Below are positions 1 through 8,823 of a stretch of 64,000 nt of DNA, in pieces. Under the pieces are notes generated by a model. That model saw only the letters and a list, made by a program, of their open reading frames with translations, was not told the origin of the DNA and did not search any database. The stretch spans positions 8,638 to 72,637 of the forward strand of contig JBBRAB010000024.1 in NCBI GenBank assembly GCA_038207155.1, given 5' to 3'. Numbering within the stretch: the first letter of the stretch is position 1; each line of letters starts with the position of its first letter. This DNA comes from FEN-1139 sp038207155 (GTDB lineage Bacteria; Myxococcota_A; Polyangia; Polyangiales; Polyangiaceae). The translations under genes and the position numbers were made by a program.

Positions 1-1655
1 TCATGCCTGCGTACGACGCGCTGCCCAAGTACCCCCAACTCCACCACGTCCTGGTGCGTCACGAGCAAAGCGCAGCCCACGCGGCCGACGGATTTGCACG
101 TGCCACCGGGCGCGTCGGCGTGTGCGTCGCCACCTCGGGGCCCGGCGCCACGAATCTTGTGACCGGCATCGCCACGGCCATGCTCGATAGCATCCCCATA
201 GTCTGCATCACGGGTCAGGTCGCCTCACCGCTGCTCGGATCAGACGCCTTCCAGGAGGTCGACATCACGGGCATCACCCTGCCGATCACCAAGCACAACA
301 GTGTCGTGACGCGCGCCGAGGACATCCTCGAAGCCGTCAAGGAAGCGTTCTTCATCGCACGCTCCGGTCGCCCTGGCCCCGTGCTGGTCGACATCACCAA
401 GGATGCCCTGCAAAAGACGGCCCCCTTCAAGTGGGATCCGACCCCCGTCAAGCTCCCGGGTTATCGCCCGGAGCATCGCCCGCTTCCGAGCCAGCTGCAG
501 CAGGCCCTCGACCTGATTCAGCAAGCCAAAAAGCCTATCATCTTCTGTGGTCACGGCGTCGTGCGCGCCGATGCTACCGAGCTTCTAATGTCGTTCGTGG
601 AGCGCACGGACATTCCGGTGGCTAGCACCCTGCTTGGCCTTGGTGGTTTCCCCGCCTCTCACCCGCGCGCCCTCGGAATGATGGGCATGCACGGTGAGGC
701 GTGGGTCAATAAGGCCATCCAGGAGAGTGATCTCATCATCGCCATGGGCATGCGGTTCGACGACCGCGTCACCGGCAACCTGAAGACCTACGCTCCGCTC
801 GCGAAGAAGATCCACATCGAGCTCGACGCTGCCGAAATCAACAAGAACGTGCACGTCGACGTGCCGCTGGTCGGTGACGTCAAGGACATCCTGCAGCAGC
901 TGTTGCCGAATGTCTCGCGTACGGAGCGCAAGCCTTGGCTCGACTACATCACGGACCTTCGCGGCGACAGCGCCGTGATCGACATCGTCGCTTCGCTCCC
1001 CGACAACGGTAAGCTCTATGCCGCCCAGGTCATCCACGACTTGTGGCGGATCACGGAGGGCAAAGCGATCATCGTGACCGACGTCGGGCAGCACCAGATG
1101 TGGGAAGCCCAGTATTACAAGCACGATTTTGCCCGCAAGCTCGTGACCTCGGGCGGACTCGGGACCATGGGTTTTGCTCTACCCGCGGCCTTGGGTGCCC
1201 GCTTTGGCTGCCCGAACGATGAAATCTGGGTGATTGCCGGCGACGGCGGCTTCCAGATGACGCAGGCGGAGATGCAGACGCTCGTCCAAGAGGGTCTGAA
1301 GATCAACATCGCCGTCATCAACAACGGCTACCTCGGCATGGTCCGTCAGTGGCAGCAGTTCTTCTACGAGCGCCGTTATGTGGCCACCCCCATGACGAGC
1401 CCTGATTTCGTCAAGCTCGCCGAAGCCCACGGACTTGCCGGTTTCCGGGTCAAGCAACGTGCCGAGCTCGAATCAATCGTCAACGCGGCACGGGCCACCA
1501 AGACCACCGCGCTCGTTGAGTTCTGCGTCGAGCAGGAGGACTCGGTGTATCCGATGGTGCCCGCAGGCGCAGCGTTGGATGAGATGATTCGTCGCCCATC
1601 TGTCACCCCTCAGCAACCCCACAACCCCATTTTTGAGACCGGAGAGGACCAGTAA
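1..1655 (+). CDS. ilvB: Acetolactate synthase, large catalytic subunit (5' partial)
   Basis: Acetolactate synthase joins two pyruvates (valine/leucine route) or pyruvate and 2-oxobutyrate (isoleucine route) using thiamine diphosphate. The reading frame begins at base 3. Its first residues, MPAYDALP, correspond to the segment just after the N-terminal GG of family members, so about 20 residues lie outside the window and the Met at base 3 is internal. Visible landmarks are the catalytic glutamate in RHEQSAAHAADG (about residue 21 of the fragment), the FAD/central domain, and the C-terminal thiamine diphosphate motif GDGGFQMTQAE followed by NNGYLGMVRQW. The stop lies 2 bases before the ATG of ilvN, so the two subunits are probably translationally coupled. 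Identification is very secure; only the start is missing. Confidence 0.97.
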   Translation, partial: MPAYDALPKYPQLHHVLVRHEQSAAHAADGFARATGRVGVCVATSGPGATNLVTGIATAMLDSIPIVCITGQVASPLLGSDAFQEVDITGITLPITKHNSVVTRAEDILEAVKEAFFIARSGRPGPVLVDITKDALQKTAPFKWDPTPVKLPGYRPEHRPLPSQLQQALDLIQQAKKPIIFCGHGVVRADATELLMSFVERTDIPVASTLLGLGGFPASHPRALGMMGMHGEAWVNKAIQESDLIIAMGMRFDDRVTGNLKTYAPLAKKIHIELDAAEINKNVHVDVPLVGDVKDILQQLLPNVSRTERKPWLDYITDLRGDSAVIDIVASLPDNGKLYAAQVIHDLWRITEGKAIIVTDVGQHQMWEAQYYKHDFARKLVTSGGLGTMGFALPAALGARFGCPNDEIWVIAGDGGFQMTQAEMQTLVQEGLKINIAVINNGYLGMVRQWQQFFYERRYVATPMTSPDFVKLAEAHGLAGFRVKQRAELESIVNAARATKTTALVEFCVEQEDSVYPMVPAGAALDEMIRRPSVTPQQPHNPIFETGEDQ

Positions 1656-1657
1656 TC

Positions 1658-2200
1658 ATGACCCCGATGCGAACCATCGTCGCCTATGTCGAGGACAAAC
1701 CCGGCGTCCTCAATCGGGTCGCTTCCCTGTTTCGACGGCGCGGCTACAACATTGTGTCGCTCAACGTCGGTCGCACCCATGAGCCTGGCGTGTCACGTAT
1801 GACCATCGTGGTCGAGGGGGACGACGCAATCGCGCACCTCATCGAGGCCAATCTCTACAAACTCGTCAACGTGCTGGCCGTGGAAGACATCACCACCAAG
1901 CCAAGCATCATTCGCGATCTCGCCTTGATCAAGGTGGCCGTGTCCGAGACTCGCCGTTCCGAGGTCCTGCAGATGATCGAGGTCTTCCGCGGTCGCGTCG
2001 TGGATATCGACCCCACCACGGTCGTGGCCGAGGTCTCCGGCTCGCCGGACAAGATCGAGGCACTGGTCGGCGTCCTGGCTCCGTTCGGCATCGTCGAAAT
2101 GGTCCAAACCGGCCGAATTGCGATGACACGTGGCGCTGAGGGCGAGGCCGCCCGCGCCGCTCACGGACAGAATGCGGATTCAGTGGTAACGGCCGCCTAA
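1658..2200 (+). CDS. ilvN: Acetolactate synthase, regulatory small subunit
   Basis: This 180-residue protein is the regulatory partner of IlvB. It binds valine or a related amino acid and activates the catalytic subunit. An ACT domain fills about residues 4-78 (TIVAYVEDKPGVLNRVASLF, then NIVSLNVG), and the C-terminal half matches the conserved small-subunit extension (SETRRSEVLQMIEVFRGRVVD). The length is typical of the longer IlvH/IlvN class. The ATG sits 2 bases after the ilvB stop, with GGAGAGG 7 bases upstream as ribosome-binding site, so ilvB and ilvN form one transcription unit. A run of about 20 poorly conserved residues follows the last conserved block. Confidence 0.96.
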   Translation: MTPMRTIVAYVEDKPGVLNRVASLFRRRGYNIVSLNVGRTHEPGVSRMTIVVEGDDAIAHLIEANLYKLVNVLAVEDITTKPSIIRDLALIKVAVSETRRSEVLQMIEVFRGRVVDIDPTTVVAEVSGSPDKIEALVGVLAPFGIVEMVQTGRIAMTRGAEGEAARAAHGQNADSVVTAA

Positions 2201-2231
2201 TACGGCCACTTTATTCCTTCGGAGACCCCCG

Positions 2232-3911
2232 ATGACTCAGGACAGCAAGGCCCCTGTAGACCAGAACACCGTGCGAATCTTCGATACGACGTTGCGCGAT
2301 GGTGAGCAATCACCGGGCGCGACGCTCACATCGGACGAAAAGCTCGAGGTCGGCAGGGCCCTTGCCCGTCTTGGCGTCGACGTGATCGAGGCAGGCTTTC
2401 CCGCCGCCTCACCGGACGACCTGGAAGCGGTCCGGCGAATCGCGACGACGATCGGCAGCGAGGAGACGCTCGGGCGCCCCAATCCGCTGCCCCCGATCAT
2501 CTGCGGCCTGTCCCGCGCCAACGCCAAGGACATCGATCGCTGCTGGGAGGCGGTCCGGGACGCGCGTCATCCACGCATCCACACCTTCATCGCAACCTCG
2601 CCCATCCATCGCGAGCACAAGTTGCGCATGTCACGCGAGCAGGTGCTCGCGCGTGCGACCGAAATGGTCGCCTACGCGAGCGGTTTCTGCGAAGACGTCG
2701 AGTTCAGCGCCGAGGATGCCGGTCGCTCAGAGCCTGAGTTCCTCTACGAGGTACTCGCAGCCGTGATTCGCGCGGGTGCCACCACGCTGAACATTCCCGA
2801 CACCGTCGGCTACACCCTGCCCGACGAGTTTGGCACGCTAATCGCTGGCATCATGCGCCACACCGACGGCGTTGAGCGGGCCATCGTGAGTGTCCATTGC
2901 CACAACGACCTCGGGCTCGCGACGGCCAACACCTTGGCTGGTCTCCGCGCGGGCGCTCGCCAAGCCGAAGTCACCATCAACGGGATCGGGGAGCGCGCAG
3001 GCAACTCCTCGCTCGAAGAGGTGGTGATGGCGCTGCGCACACGTCACGCGCTGCTCGGCCTCGAGACCCGGATTGATACGACTCAGCTGTGCAAGACGAG
3101 CAAGCTCGTCTCGGCTCGCACGGGCATGATCGTACAACCCAACAAGGCCATCGTAGGCGCCAACGCCTTCGCGCACGAAGCAGGCATCCACCAGGATGGC
3201 ATGCTCAAAAACGAGACAACCTACGAGATCATGCGACCGGACACGGTCGGAGCCAGCAAGAGCCTACTGGTCCTTGGCAAGCACTCGGGGCGACACGCCT
3301 TCGCGGTTCGCTTGCGCGAGCTCGGCTTTCCGCTCGCCGACGAGGCACTCGAAACGGCGTTCGCGCGTTTCAAGCTGCTGGCAGACCGCAGGAAGAACAT
3401 CACCGACGCCGATCTTGAGGCCTTAGCCTCCTCGGAAGCCGCGCGCGGGATCGAACTCTATCGTCTCGATGCGGTTCAGGTGACCTGCGGCTCAAGCGGT
3501 CTTCCCACCGCCTCGGTGCGACTGATCGCGCCCGACGGCTCCGTGGTGGCCGCTGCCGCCATTGGCACCGGACCCGTTCACGCAGTGTTTACGGCGATCG
3601 ACCAACTCGTACGCGCCCCAGCACAGCTACTCGAATACTCGATCAACGCCGTCACCGAGGGCATCGATGCCCTCGGGCAGGCCAACGTTAAGGTCAAGTC
3701 GACCAATGTCGACACGGCCAAGGTGCACGCGCAGCACAGCACGACGGCCGGGGTATTCCACGGTCACGCGGCAGACTCGGACGTTCTCGTAGCGAGTACC
3801 AAGGCCTACCTCTCTGCGGTCAATCGCTTGCTGGCCGCTGAGAAGGCGGCTGCTGAGACGCAGAACTCACGTCTGCATTCGGATCCCCCCGCTGCTGGCA
3901 CTGGGATCTGA
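2232..3911 (+). CDS. leuA: 2-isopropylmalate synthase
   Basis: LeuA condenses acetyl-CoA with 2-oxoisovalerate, the first committed step of leucine synthesis. The N-terminal DRE-TIM metallolyase barrel opens with DTTLRDGEQ (residues 18-26) and has the metal-binding SVHCHNDLGLA motif. The C-terminal part (about residues 400-530) resembles the LeuA dimer domain that binds leucine for feedback inhibition. The length of 559 residues is within the range for the long bacterial form. The ATG follows a GGAG at 2221-2224. It lies 31 bases after ilvN, in the same direction, and is separated from cimA by a hairpin at 3924-3953. The paralogue next door (cimA) differs in the barrel motif (DGTQ rather than DGEQ), which separates the two. 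Confidence 0.95.
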   Translation: MTQDSKAPVDQNTVRIFDTTLRDGEQSPGATLTSDEKLEVGRALARLGVDVIEAGFPAASPDDLEAVRRIATTIGSEETLGRPNPLPPIICGLSRANAKDIDRCWEAVRDARHPRIHTFIATSPIHREHKLRMSREQVLARATEMVAYASGFCEDVEFSAEDAGRSEPEFLYEVLAAVIRAGATTLNIPDTVGYTLPDEFGTLIAGIMRHTDGVERAIVSVHCHNDLGLATANTLAGLRAGARQAEVTINGIGERAGNSSLEEVVMALRTRHALLGLETRIDTTQLCKTSKLVSARTGMIVQPNKAIVGANAFAHEAGIHQDGMLKNETTYEIMRPDTVGASKSLLVLGKHSGRHAFAVRLRELGFPLADEALETAFARFKLLADRRKNITDADLEALASSEAARGIELYRLDAVQVTCGSSGLPTASVRLIAPDGSVVAAAAIGTGPVHAVFTAIDQLVRAPAQLLEYSINAVTEGIDALGQANVKVKSTNVDTAKVHAQHSTTAGVFHGHAADSDVLVASTKAYLSAVNRLLAAEKAAAETQNSRLHSDPPAAGTGI

Positions 3912-3923
3912 GCGCCCCCCGAC

Positions 3924-3953
3924 ACACCCCGCAAGCTCAACCGCGCGGGGTGT
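3924..3953 (+). terminator. Hairpin between leuA and cimA
   Basis: A perfect 9-bp stem, ACACCCCGC (3924-3932) with GCGGGGTGT (3945-3953), closes a 12-base loop and is followed only by CATTT, a weak T run. It sits 12 bases after the leuA stop and 40 bases before the cimA ATG. It could be an intrinsic terminator, a partial terminator that lowers cimA and leuB expression relative to leuA, or an mRNA stability element. The stem is seen in the sequence; the function is inferred. Confidence 0.5.
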
Positions 3954-3993
3954 CGCATTTGTACCGCTTTGCTTGGCAACGGAGACCACGACA

Positions 3994-5661
3994 ATGCTGA
4001 AACACCCGCCCGAGGCTGCTACATCCGGAGTCGTTCGGATCTATGACACCACGCTGCGCGATGGAACCCAGCGCGAGGGGATTTCCCTCACCGCTCAGGA
4101 CAAGCTGCGCGTGGCGCGTCGCTTGGATGCATTTGGAGTGGGATTCATTGAGGGTGGCTGGCCCGGCTCGAATCCGAAGGATGCGGAGTTCTTTGCACGT
4201 GCCAAAGATCTGGAGTGGACGAACTCGCTGATCGCGGCATTTGGCTCGACGCGGCGCGCCAAGTGCACCCCTGACGAGGATCCGAGCACGCTCGCCCTGA
4301 TCGAGTCCGGCGCGCCTGTCTGCACCATCTTTGGCAAGACCTGGACGCTGCAAGTGACCGAGGTGCTTCGTACGACCCTCGATGACAACCTGAAGATGAT
4401 CGAGGACACTGTCGCGTACCTTTCGTCCCAGGGTCGCCGGGTGATCTACGACGCCGAGCACTTCTTCGACGGGTATGCGGCGGATGCGAGCTATGCGCTC
4501 GATACCCTGCGCGCAGCGATCCGCGGCGGAGCCGAGGTCGTCACCCTGTGTGACACCAACGGCGGCAGTGTCCCCTGGCGCGTTGAGCAGGCCACGCGAA
4601 ACGTCGTCGAGCAGCTAGCTCACCCAATCGGAATCCACGCCCACGACGACACGGGCTGCGCGGTCGCCAACAGCCTGGCAGCCGTGCGGGCCGGCGCGCG
4701 ACAGGTTCAGGGCACCATCAACGGCTACGGTGAGCGCTGCGGTAACGCCAACCTCACCGTCATCATCCCGAACCTTGAGCTCAAAATGGGGCTGAGCGCG
4801 GTGCCTGAAGGCAAGCTCAAGGAGCTCGCCACCCTGTCGGGTTTCGTCGCCGAACTCGCGAACATTGCCCCGGATCACCACATGGCCTACGTCGGGCGCA
4901 GCGCATTTGCCCATAAAGGCGGGGTCCACGTCGCCGCCATGCGACGAGCTGCCGACAGCTACCAACACATCGATCCATCAATCGTCGGCAATGAGATGCG
5001 CGTCGTCGTCAGCGAACTGAGCGGACGAGGCAATCTGCTGAGTAAGGCGGAAGAGCTTGGCGTCCAGGTAGACCTTGGCGCCGATGTTGAGGCGCTGCAG
5101 GCCATCAAGGATGCTGAGTCCCGCGGTCTCTCCTACGAGAGTGCCGAGGCCAGTGTGGCGCTTTTGCTGATGCGTCGCGCCCAGACCTACACCCCGCTAT
5201 TTCGCGTGCTGGACTATCAGGTCATGGTTGGCCAGCGACAGGGCAGCGAGCCCTTCGCTGAGGCGGTCGTCAAGGTCGAGGTCGGGCAGCAGGTGCTCCA
5301 CACCGCCGCCGAGGGTACCGGCCCGGTGAGCGCGCTCGACGCGGCACTCCGCAAGGCGCTGGTCCCAGTCTACCCCGCCATCCAGACCATCCACCTGGCG
5401 GACTACAAGGTTCGAATCCTTGACGGCACGGCCGGCACGGCTTCGGTGACCCGCGTCTTGATCGACAGTCGCACGGAATCGCGTGATTTCACGACAGTCG
5501 GCGCTTCCTCGAACATCATCGAGGCCTCGTTGCAAGCCCTGGTGGACAGCCTTGAGTATGGCCTGCTAGACAGCGGCATCCGCCATTCTGACGCGCTCGA
5601 AGGCTCCCCATCGGTGGCCCCGAGTAGCCCCCCACCGCGCCATACGCGCGGCCATTCCTAA
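3994..5661 (+). CDS. cimA: (R)-citramalate synthase
   Basis: CimA condenses acetyl-CoA with pyruvate to (R)-citramalate, opening a threonine-independent route to 2-oxobutyrate and isoleucine. The protein belongs to the DRE-TIM metallolyase family: DTTLRDGTQREGIS begins at about residue 18, the metal motif reads GIHAHDDTGCAVANS, and a C-terminal LeuA-type dimer/allosteric domain is present. The DGTQ...GIS form and the FIEGGWPGSNPKD segment are typical of citramalate synthase rather than isopropylmalate synthase or homocitrate synthase. I chose the ATG at 3994 (555 residues) because GGAGA lies 8 bases upstream; an in-frame TTG at 3973 would add 7 residues. leuB follows after 8 bases, which fits because LeuBCD process citramalate products as well as isopropylmalate. 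Confidence 0.92.
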   Translation: MLKHPPEAATSGVVRIYDTTLRDGTQREGISLTAQDKLRVARRLDAFGVGFIEGGWPGSNPKDAEFFARAKDLEWTNSLIAAFGSTRRAKCTPDEDPSTLALIESGAPVCTIFGKTWTLQVTEVLRTTLDDNLKMIEDTVAYLSSQGRRVIYDAEHFFDGYAADASYALDTLRAAIRGGAEVVTLCDTNGGSVPWRVEQATRNVVEQLAHPIGIHAHDDTGCAVANSLAAVRAGARQVQGTINGYGERCGNANLTVIIPNLELKMGLSAVPEGKLKELATLSGFVAELANIAPDHHMAYVGRSAFAHKGGVHVAAMRRAADSYQHIDPSIVGNEMRVVVSELSGRGNLLSKAEELGVQVDLGADVEALQAIKDAESRGLSYESAEASVALLLMRRAQTYTPLFRVLDYQVMVGQRQGSEPFAEAVVKVEVGQQVLHTAAEGTGPVSALDAALRKALVPVYPAIQTIHLADYKVRILDGTAGTASVTRVLIDSRTESRDFTTVGASSNIIEASLQALVDSLEYGLLDSGIRHSDALEGSPSVAPSSPPPRHTRGHS

Positions 5662-5669
5662 GAGGAAAC

Positions 5670-6740
5670 ATGAAGGCAAGTATCGTTCTGCTCCCTGGTG
5701 ATGGCATCGGTCCCGAAATCGTGGCCGAAGCGCGTCGTGTTCTCGAGGCTGTGGCCGTTCGCTTCGGACACGAGTTTTCGTTCTCCAGTCACTTGATCGG
5801 TGGCATCGCGATCGACGAAACCGGCGATCCACTGCCCGCGGCCACCTTGGAAGCAGCGCAGGCTTGCGACGCAATTCTCCTTGGGGCCGTCGGCGGTCCC
5901 AAGTGGGACGATCCGAACGCCAAGACACGGCCGGAGAAGGGCCTGCTCGGGATCCGCAAGGCTCTCGGCCTCTACGCCAACCTGCGCCCGGTTCACAGCT
6001 TCCCGCAGCTCGTCGACTCGTCACCGCTGCGTCCCGAACGCATCGCGGGCGTCGACCTGTTGATGATTCGCGAGCTCACCGGTGGTCTCTATTTCGGCCG
6101 CCCCCAGGGTCGTGAGCAGACCGCTGAGGGTTGGAAGGCCGTCGACACCATGGCCTACTCAGAGCATGAGATCCGTCGCATCGTAACACTCGCCTTCGAG
6201 CTCGCGCGTGGCCGAAAAGCCAAGCGCGTCACGTCGGTGGACAAGGCGAACGTGCTCGAGTCTTCGCGGTTGTGGCGTCAAATCACGGTGGAAATCAGCA
6301 AGAACTACCCGGAGATCGAGCTCGAGCACCAGCTCGTCGACTCCTGCGCGATGCGCCTGGTCACCAATCCGGCCAGCTTTGACGTGATCGTCACCGAGAA
6401 CATGTTCGGAGACATCCTGTCGGATGAGGCCGCAGTGATCGGCGGCACGCTCGGACTGCTACCGAGCGCCTCGCTTGGAACCGGCAAGCTCGGCCTGTAC
6501 GAGCCGATCCACGGCTCGGCCCCCGACATCGCCGGCCAGGGCATCGCCAACCCGCTCGGGACGATCCTGAGCGCGGCGCTGCTCCTGCGCTACAGCCTCA
6601 GTCTTGAGGCAGAAGCGGTCGCCATCGAGACTGCAGTCGACCGCGCGCTATCCGACGGTCTTCGCACCAAGGATCTGGATCGGAGCTCGACAACGACCAC
6701 CGTTCAGATGGGTGACGCAGTGCTCGCTCGTCTCGGCTAA
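5670..6740 (+). CDS. leuB: 3-isopropylmalate dehydrogenase
   Basis: LeuB oxidises and decarboxylates 3-isopropylmalate with NAD+ in leucine synthesis, and by analogy (2R,3S)-3-methylmalate in the citramalate route. The sequence starts with the family signature LLPGDGIGPEIVAEA, contains RELTGGLYFG and the VDKANVLESSRLWR region, and has the nucleotide-binding GLYEPIHGSAPDIAGQGIANP motif. The length, 356 residues, is normal. An AGAGGAAAC ribosome-binding site precedes the ATG, and the gene starts 8 bases after cimA. A strong intrinsic terminator follows the stop, so leuB probably ends the first transcription segment of this cluster. Confidence 0.96.
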   Translation: MKASIVLLPGDGIGPEIVAEARRVLEAVAVRFGHEFSFSSHLIGGIAIDETGDPLPAATLEAAQACDAILLGAVGGPKWDDPNAKTRPEKGLLGIRKALGLYANLRPVHSFPQLVDSSPLRPERIAGVDLLMIRELTGGLYFGRPQGREQTAEGWKAVDTMAYSEHEIRRIVTLAFELARGRKAKRVTSVDKANVLESSRLWRQITVEISKNYPEIELEHQLVDSCAMRLVTNPASFDVIVTENMFGDILSDEAAVIGGTLGLLPSASLGTGKLGLYEPIHGSAPDIAGQGIANPLGTILSAALLLRYSLSLEAEAVAIETAVDRALSDGLRTKDLDRSSTTTTVQMGDAVLARLG

Positions 6741-6757
6741 CGCGAGCCACTCCTGCC

Positions 6758-6801
6758 AAGCGCGCCAGTTCTCCTCGCAGGGCTGGCGCGTTTCTGTTTT
6801 T
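6758..6801 (+). terminator. Intrinsic terminator after leuB
   Basis: The stem AAGCGCGCCAG (6758-6768) pairs with CTGGCGCGTTT (6783-6793), 11 bp including one G-U pair, around a 14-base loop. The right arm runs into a T-rich stretch ending about 6801. This is a good rho-independent terminator. It separates ilvBN-leuA-cimA-leuB from the marR-leuCD segment. Confidence 0.75.
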
Positions 6802-6881
6802 GGCACCGCTGCTCCTGCTCCTGCTCCCGAGGGCACAGCCCCACAAAACCCTGAAAAGAGGAGCATCAGAGGGATTGGTCC

Positions 6882-6909
6882 TTGCATTTTGCTAACCATG
6901 GTTTACTAT
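6882..6909 (+). promoter_or_regulatory. Promoter with operator-like palindrome before the marR gene
   Basis: A sigma-70-like pair is visible: TTGCAT at 6882-6887 and TACTAT at 6904-6909, spaced 16 bp. The spacer holds a perfect 10-bp palindrome, AACCATGGTT (6894-6903). A second inverted pair, GCTAAC (6891-6896) and GTTAGC (6917-6922), brackets the -10 box. MarR proteins usually bind such palindromes over their own promoters, so autoregulation by the adjacent gene product is a reasonable inference. The start codon at 6924 lies only 14 bases beyond the -10 box, so the transcript would have a very short leader. Confidence 0.5.
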
Positions 6910-6923
6910 TTCTTCTGTTAGCT

Positions 6924-7379
6924 ATGTCCCTGCTCCCTGAGGTCCAAGCCGCCATCGCCTGCGTTCAGAGGCTGAGCGAGCTCTTTCTTGAGCGTCGGCG
7001 CCAGTTGGCAGCCAGCGCGGGTCTAACCGAGCAGCAGTGGGCCGTCTTTGAGGAGATCTCGAGCGAGCATTTCATGCCAAGTCTGTTCGCGCGACAACGC
7101 GACAGCTCGACCGCCGCTGTGTCCAAGATCCTGCGCCAGCTGCTCGAGAAAGAGGTGGTGACCGTCCACCTGGCGCAGGACGACGGGCGCCACAGACGCT
7201 ACGAACTAACGGCCAAGGGACGCCGCATCGTCACCACGATTCGCAAAGCCCGCAGCCATGCCATCGAGGCAGTGTGGGGCAACCTCGAACCAGCAGAGCT
7301 TGAAGCGTTCACGCGCTTCGGAACCGTCCTCGTCGAGCGCCTTGAGCGCTACGCCGCGGACATTCGTGAAAGGCAATGA
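6924..7379 (+). CDS. MarR-family transcriptional regulator
   Basis: This 151-residue protein is a winged-helix dimeric repressor of the MarR type. The core LTEQQWAVFEEI, then the recognition-helix region SSTAAVSKILRQLLEKEVVT, and the wing AQDDGRHRRYELTAKGRRI are all characteristic; flanking helices would form the dimer interface. I chose the ATG at 6924; an in-frame upstream TTG would add 14 residues but overlaps the likely promoter. No Shine-Dalgarno is visible, so translation may use a short or absent leader. The gene overlaps leuC by the four bases ATGA, which makes co-expression with leuCD almost certain. The ligand is unknown. Its placement inside a leucine operon suggests it controls leuCD or senses a pathway intermediate, but that is inference. 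Confidence 0.88.
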   Translation: MSLLPEVQAAIACVQRLSELFLERRRQLAASAGLTEQQWAVFEEISSEHFMPSLFARQRDSSTAAVSKILRQLLEKEVVTVHLAQDDGRHRRYELTAKGRRIVTTIRKARSHAIEAVWGNLEPAELEAFTRFGTVLVERLERYAADIRERQ

Positions 7380-8803
7380 CCACCATGGGCAAGTCACTCT
7401 ACGAAAAGGTCTTTGAACGCCACACGGTCGGGCGCCTGCCCTCCGGGCAGTATCAGCTGCTGATGGGACTGCATCTCATTCACGAGGTCACGTCTCCCCA
7501 GGCCTTCAGCATGCTCGAGGAGCGCGAGCTCAAGGTGCTCTACCCGGAGCGGACGTTCGCGACCGTTGACCACATCATTCCCACGACCAGCCAGCTGCGT
7601 CCGTACAAAGACGACCTGGCCGAGCAGATGATCGTGGCCCTCGAAGGCAACGTAAATCGCCACAAGATCCGCTATTTTGCGCCCGAGCGGGGCGAACAGG
7701 GCATCGTGCACGTGGTCGGTCCGGAGAACGGTCTCACACAACCCGGCATGACGATCTGCTGCGGCGATTCGCATACCTCGACGCACGGTGCCTTCGGCGC
7801 CATCGCCTTCGGCATCGGTACCTCACAGGTTCGTGATGTGCTGGCCACCCAGACCTTGTCGATGGGCAAGCTCAAGGTGCGCCGCATCGAGATCAACGGC
7901 AAACTGCGCCCAGGCGTCACCGCCAAGGACGTCACGCTCTACGTGATCAACCGTCTCGGAGTCAACGGCGGAGTGGGCTTCGCCTATGAGTATGCCGGCG
8001 ACGTGATCGCCAGCATGAGCATGGACGAGCGCATGACCGTCTGCAACATGAGCATCGAAGGTGGAGCTCGGTGCGGTTACATCAATCCGGACCAGACCAC
8101 CTACGATTACCTGCAAGGCCGAACCTATTCTCCCAAAGGCGAAGCCTGGGAACGAGCGCTGGCCTACTGGAAGAGCGTCACCAGCGACACCGATGCCGTC
8201 TATGTCGACTTGGTTCGCTATAACGGTGCAGACATCGAGCCGATGGTCACGTGGGGCATCACCCCAAGCCAGTCGGTGGGCATCAACGGCGCAATTCCCG
8301 CCGTCGAGGAATTTACTCCCGACGAGCGTGAAACCGTTGAAGAGGCCTACCGCTACATGGGCGTCAAGGCGTCGCAGAAAGTGGCAGGCCAGCGCATTGA
8401 TATCGCCTTCATCGGCTCATGCACCAACGGACGCCTCAGTGATTTCGAAGCCGTAATCAAGCTGATCGAGGGCAAGGGCTTCAAGGTTGCTCCCCACGTG
8501 CAGGCACTCGTGGTTCCAGGCTCGATGCAGGTTCGCCGTGAGCTCATCAAGCTCGGCTGGGACAAGATCTTCACAGAGGCCGGGTTCGAATTCCGTGAAG
8601 CAGGCTGCTCGATGTGTCTGGCGATGAACCCCGACAAGCTCAAGGGCAACCAGCTCTCCGCTTCTTCCTCGAACCGCAACTTCAAGGGCCGCCAAGGCTC
8701 TCCAACCGGACGGACGCTCTTGATGAGTCCCGTCATGGTGGCAGCTGCCGCCATCGCTGGCGAAGTCATCGATGCCCGTCAGCTCTTCGCAATCCAGGCC
8801 TGA
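7376..8803 (+). CDS. leuC: 3-isopropylmalate dehydratase, large subunit
   Basis: LeuC is the [4Fe-4S] aconitase-family subunit that, with LeuD, isomerises 2- to 3-isopropylmalate. In a citramalate pathway it also handles citramalate/erythro-methylmalate. The protein (475 residues) has the HIIPTTSQ region, CCGDSHTSTHGAFGA, and the iron-sulfur ligands in IGSCTNGRLSDF and EAGCSMCLAMNPD. The ATG at 7376 overlaps the regulator's stop codon; a second in-frame ATG lies at 7385, so the start is uncertain by three codons. leuD follows 20 bases later. Confidence 0.96.
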   Translation: MTTMGKSLYEKVFERHTVGRLPSGQYQLLMGLHLIHEVTSPQAFSMLEERELKVLYPERTFATVDHIIPTTSQLRPYKDDLAEQMIVALEGNVNRHKIRYFAPERGEQGIVHVVGPENGLTQPGMTICCGDSHTSTHGAFGAIAFGIGTSQVRDVLATQTLSMGKLKVRRIEINGKLRPGVTAKDVTLYVINRLGVNGGVGFAYEYAGDVIASMSMDERMTVCNMSIEGGARCGYINPDQTTYDYLQGRTYSPKGEAWERALAYWKSVTSDTDAVYVDLVRYNGADIEPMVTWGITPSQSVGINGAIPAVEEFTPDERETVEEAYRYMGVKASQKVAGQRIDIAFIGSCTNGRLSDFEAVIKLIEGKGFKVAPHVQALVVPGSMQVRRELIKLGWDKIFTEAGFEFREAGCSMCLAMNPDKLKGNQLSASSSNRNFKGRQGSPTGRTLLMSPVMVAAAAIAGEVIDARQLFAIQA

Positions 8804-8823
8804 ACCCCAAGGAATTCCGAACC

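Noticed and set aside
5408..5420. tRNA T-loop-like string GGTTCGAATCC
   Set aside because: It lies in the cimA reading frame and there is no acceptor stem, D-loop or anticodon arm around it.
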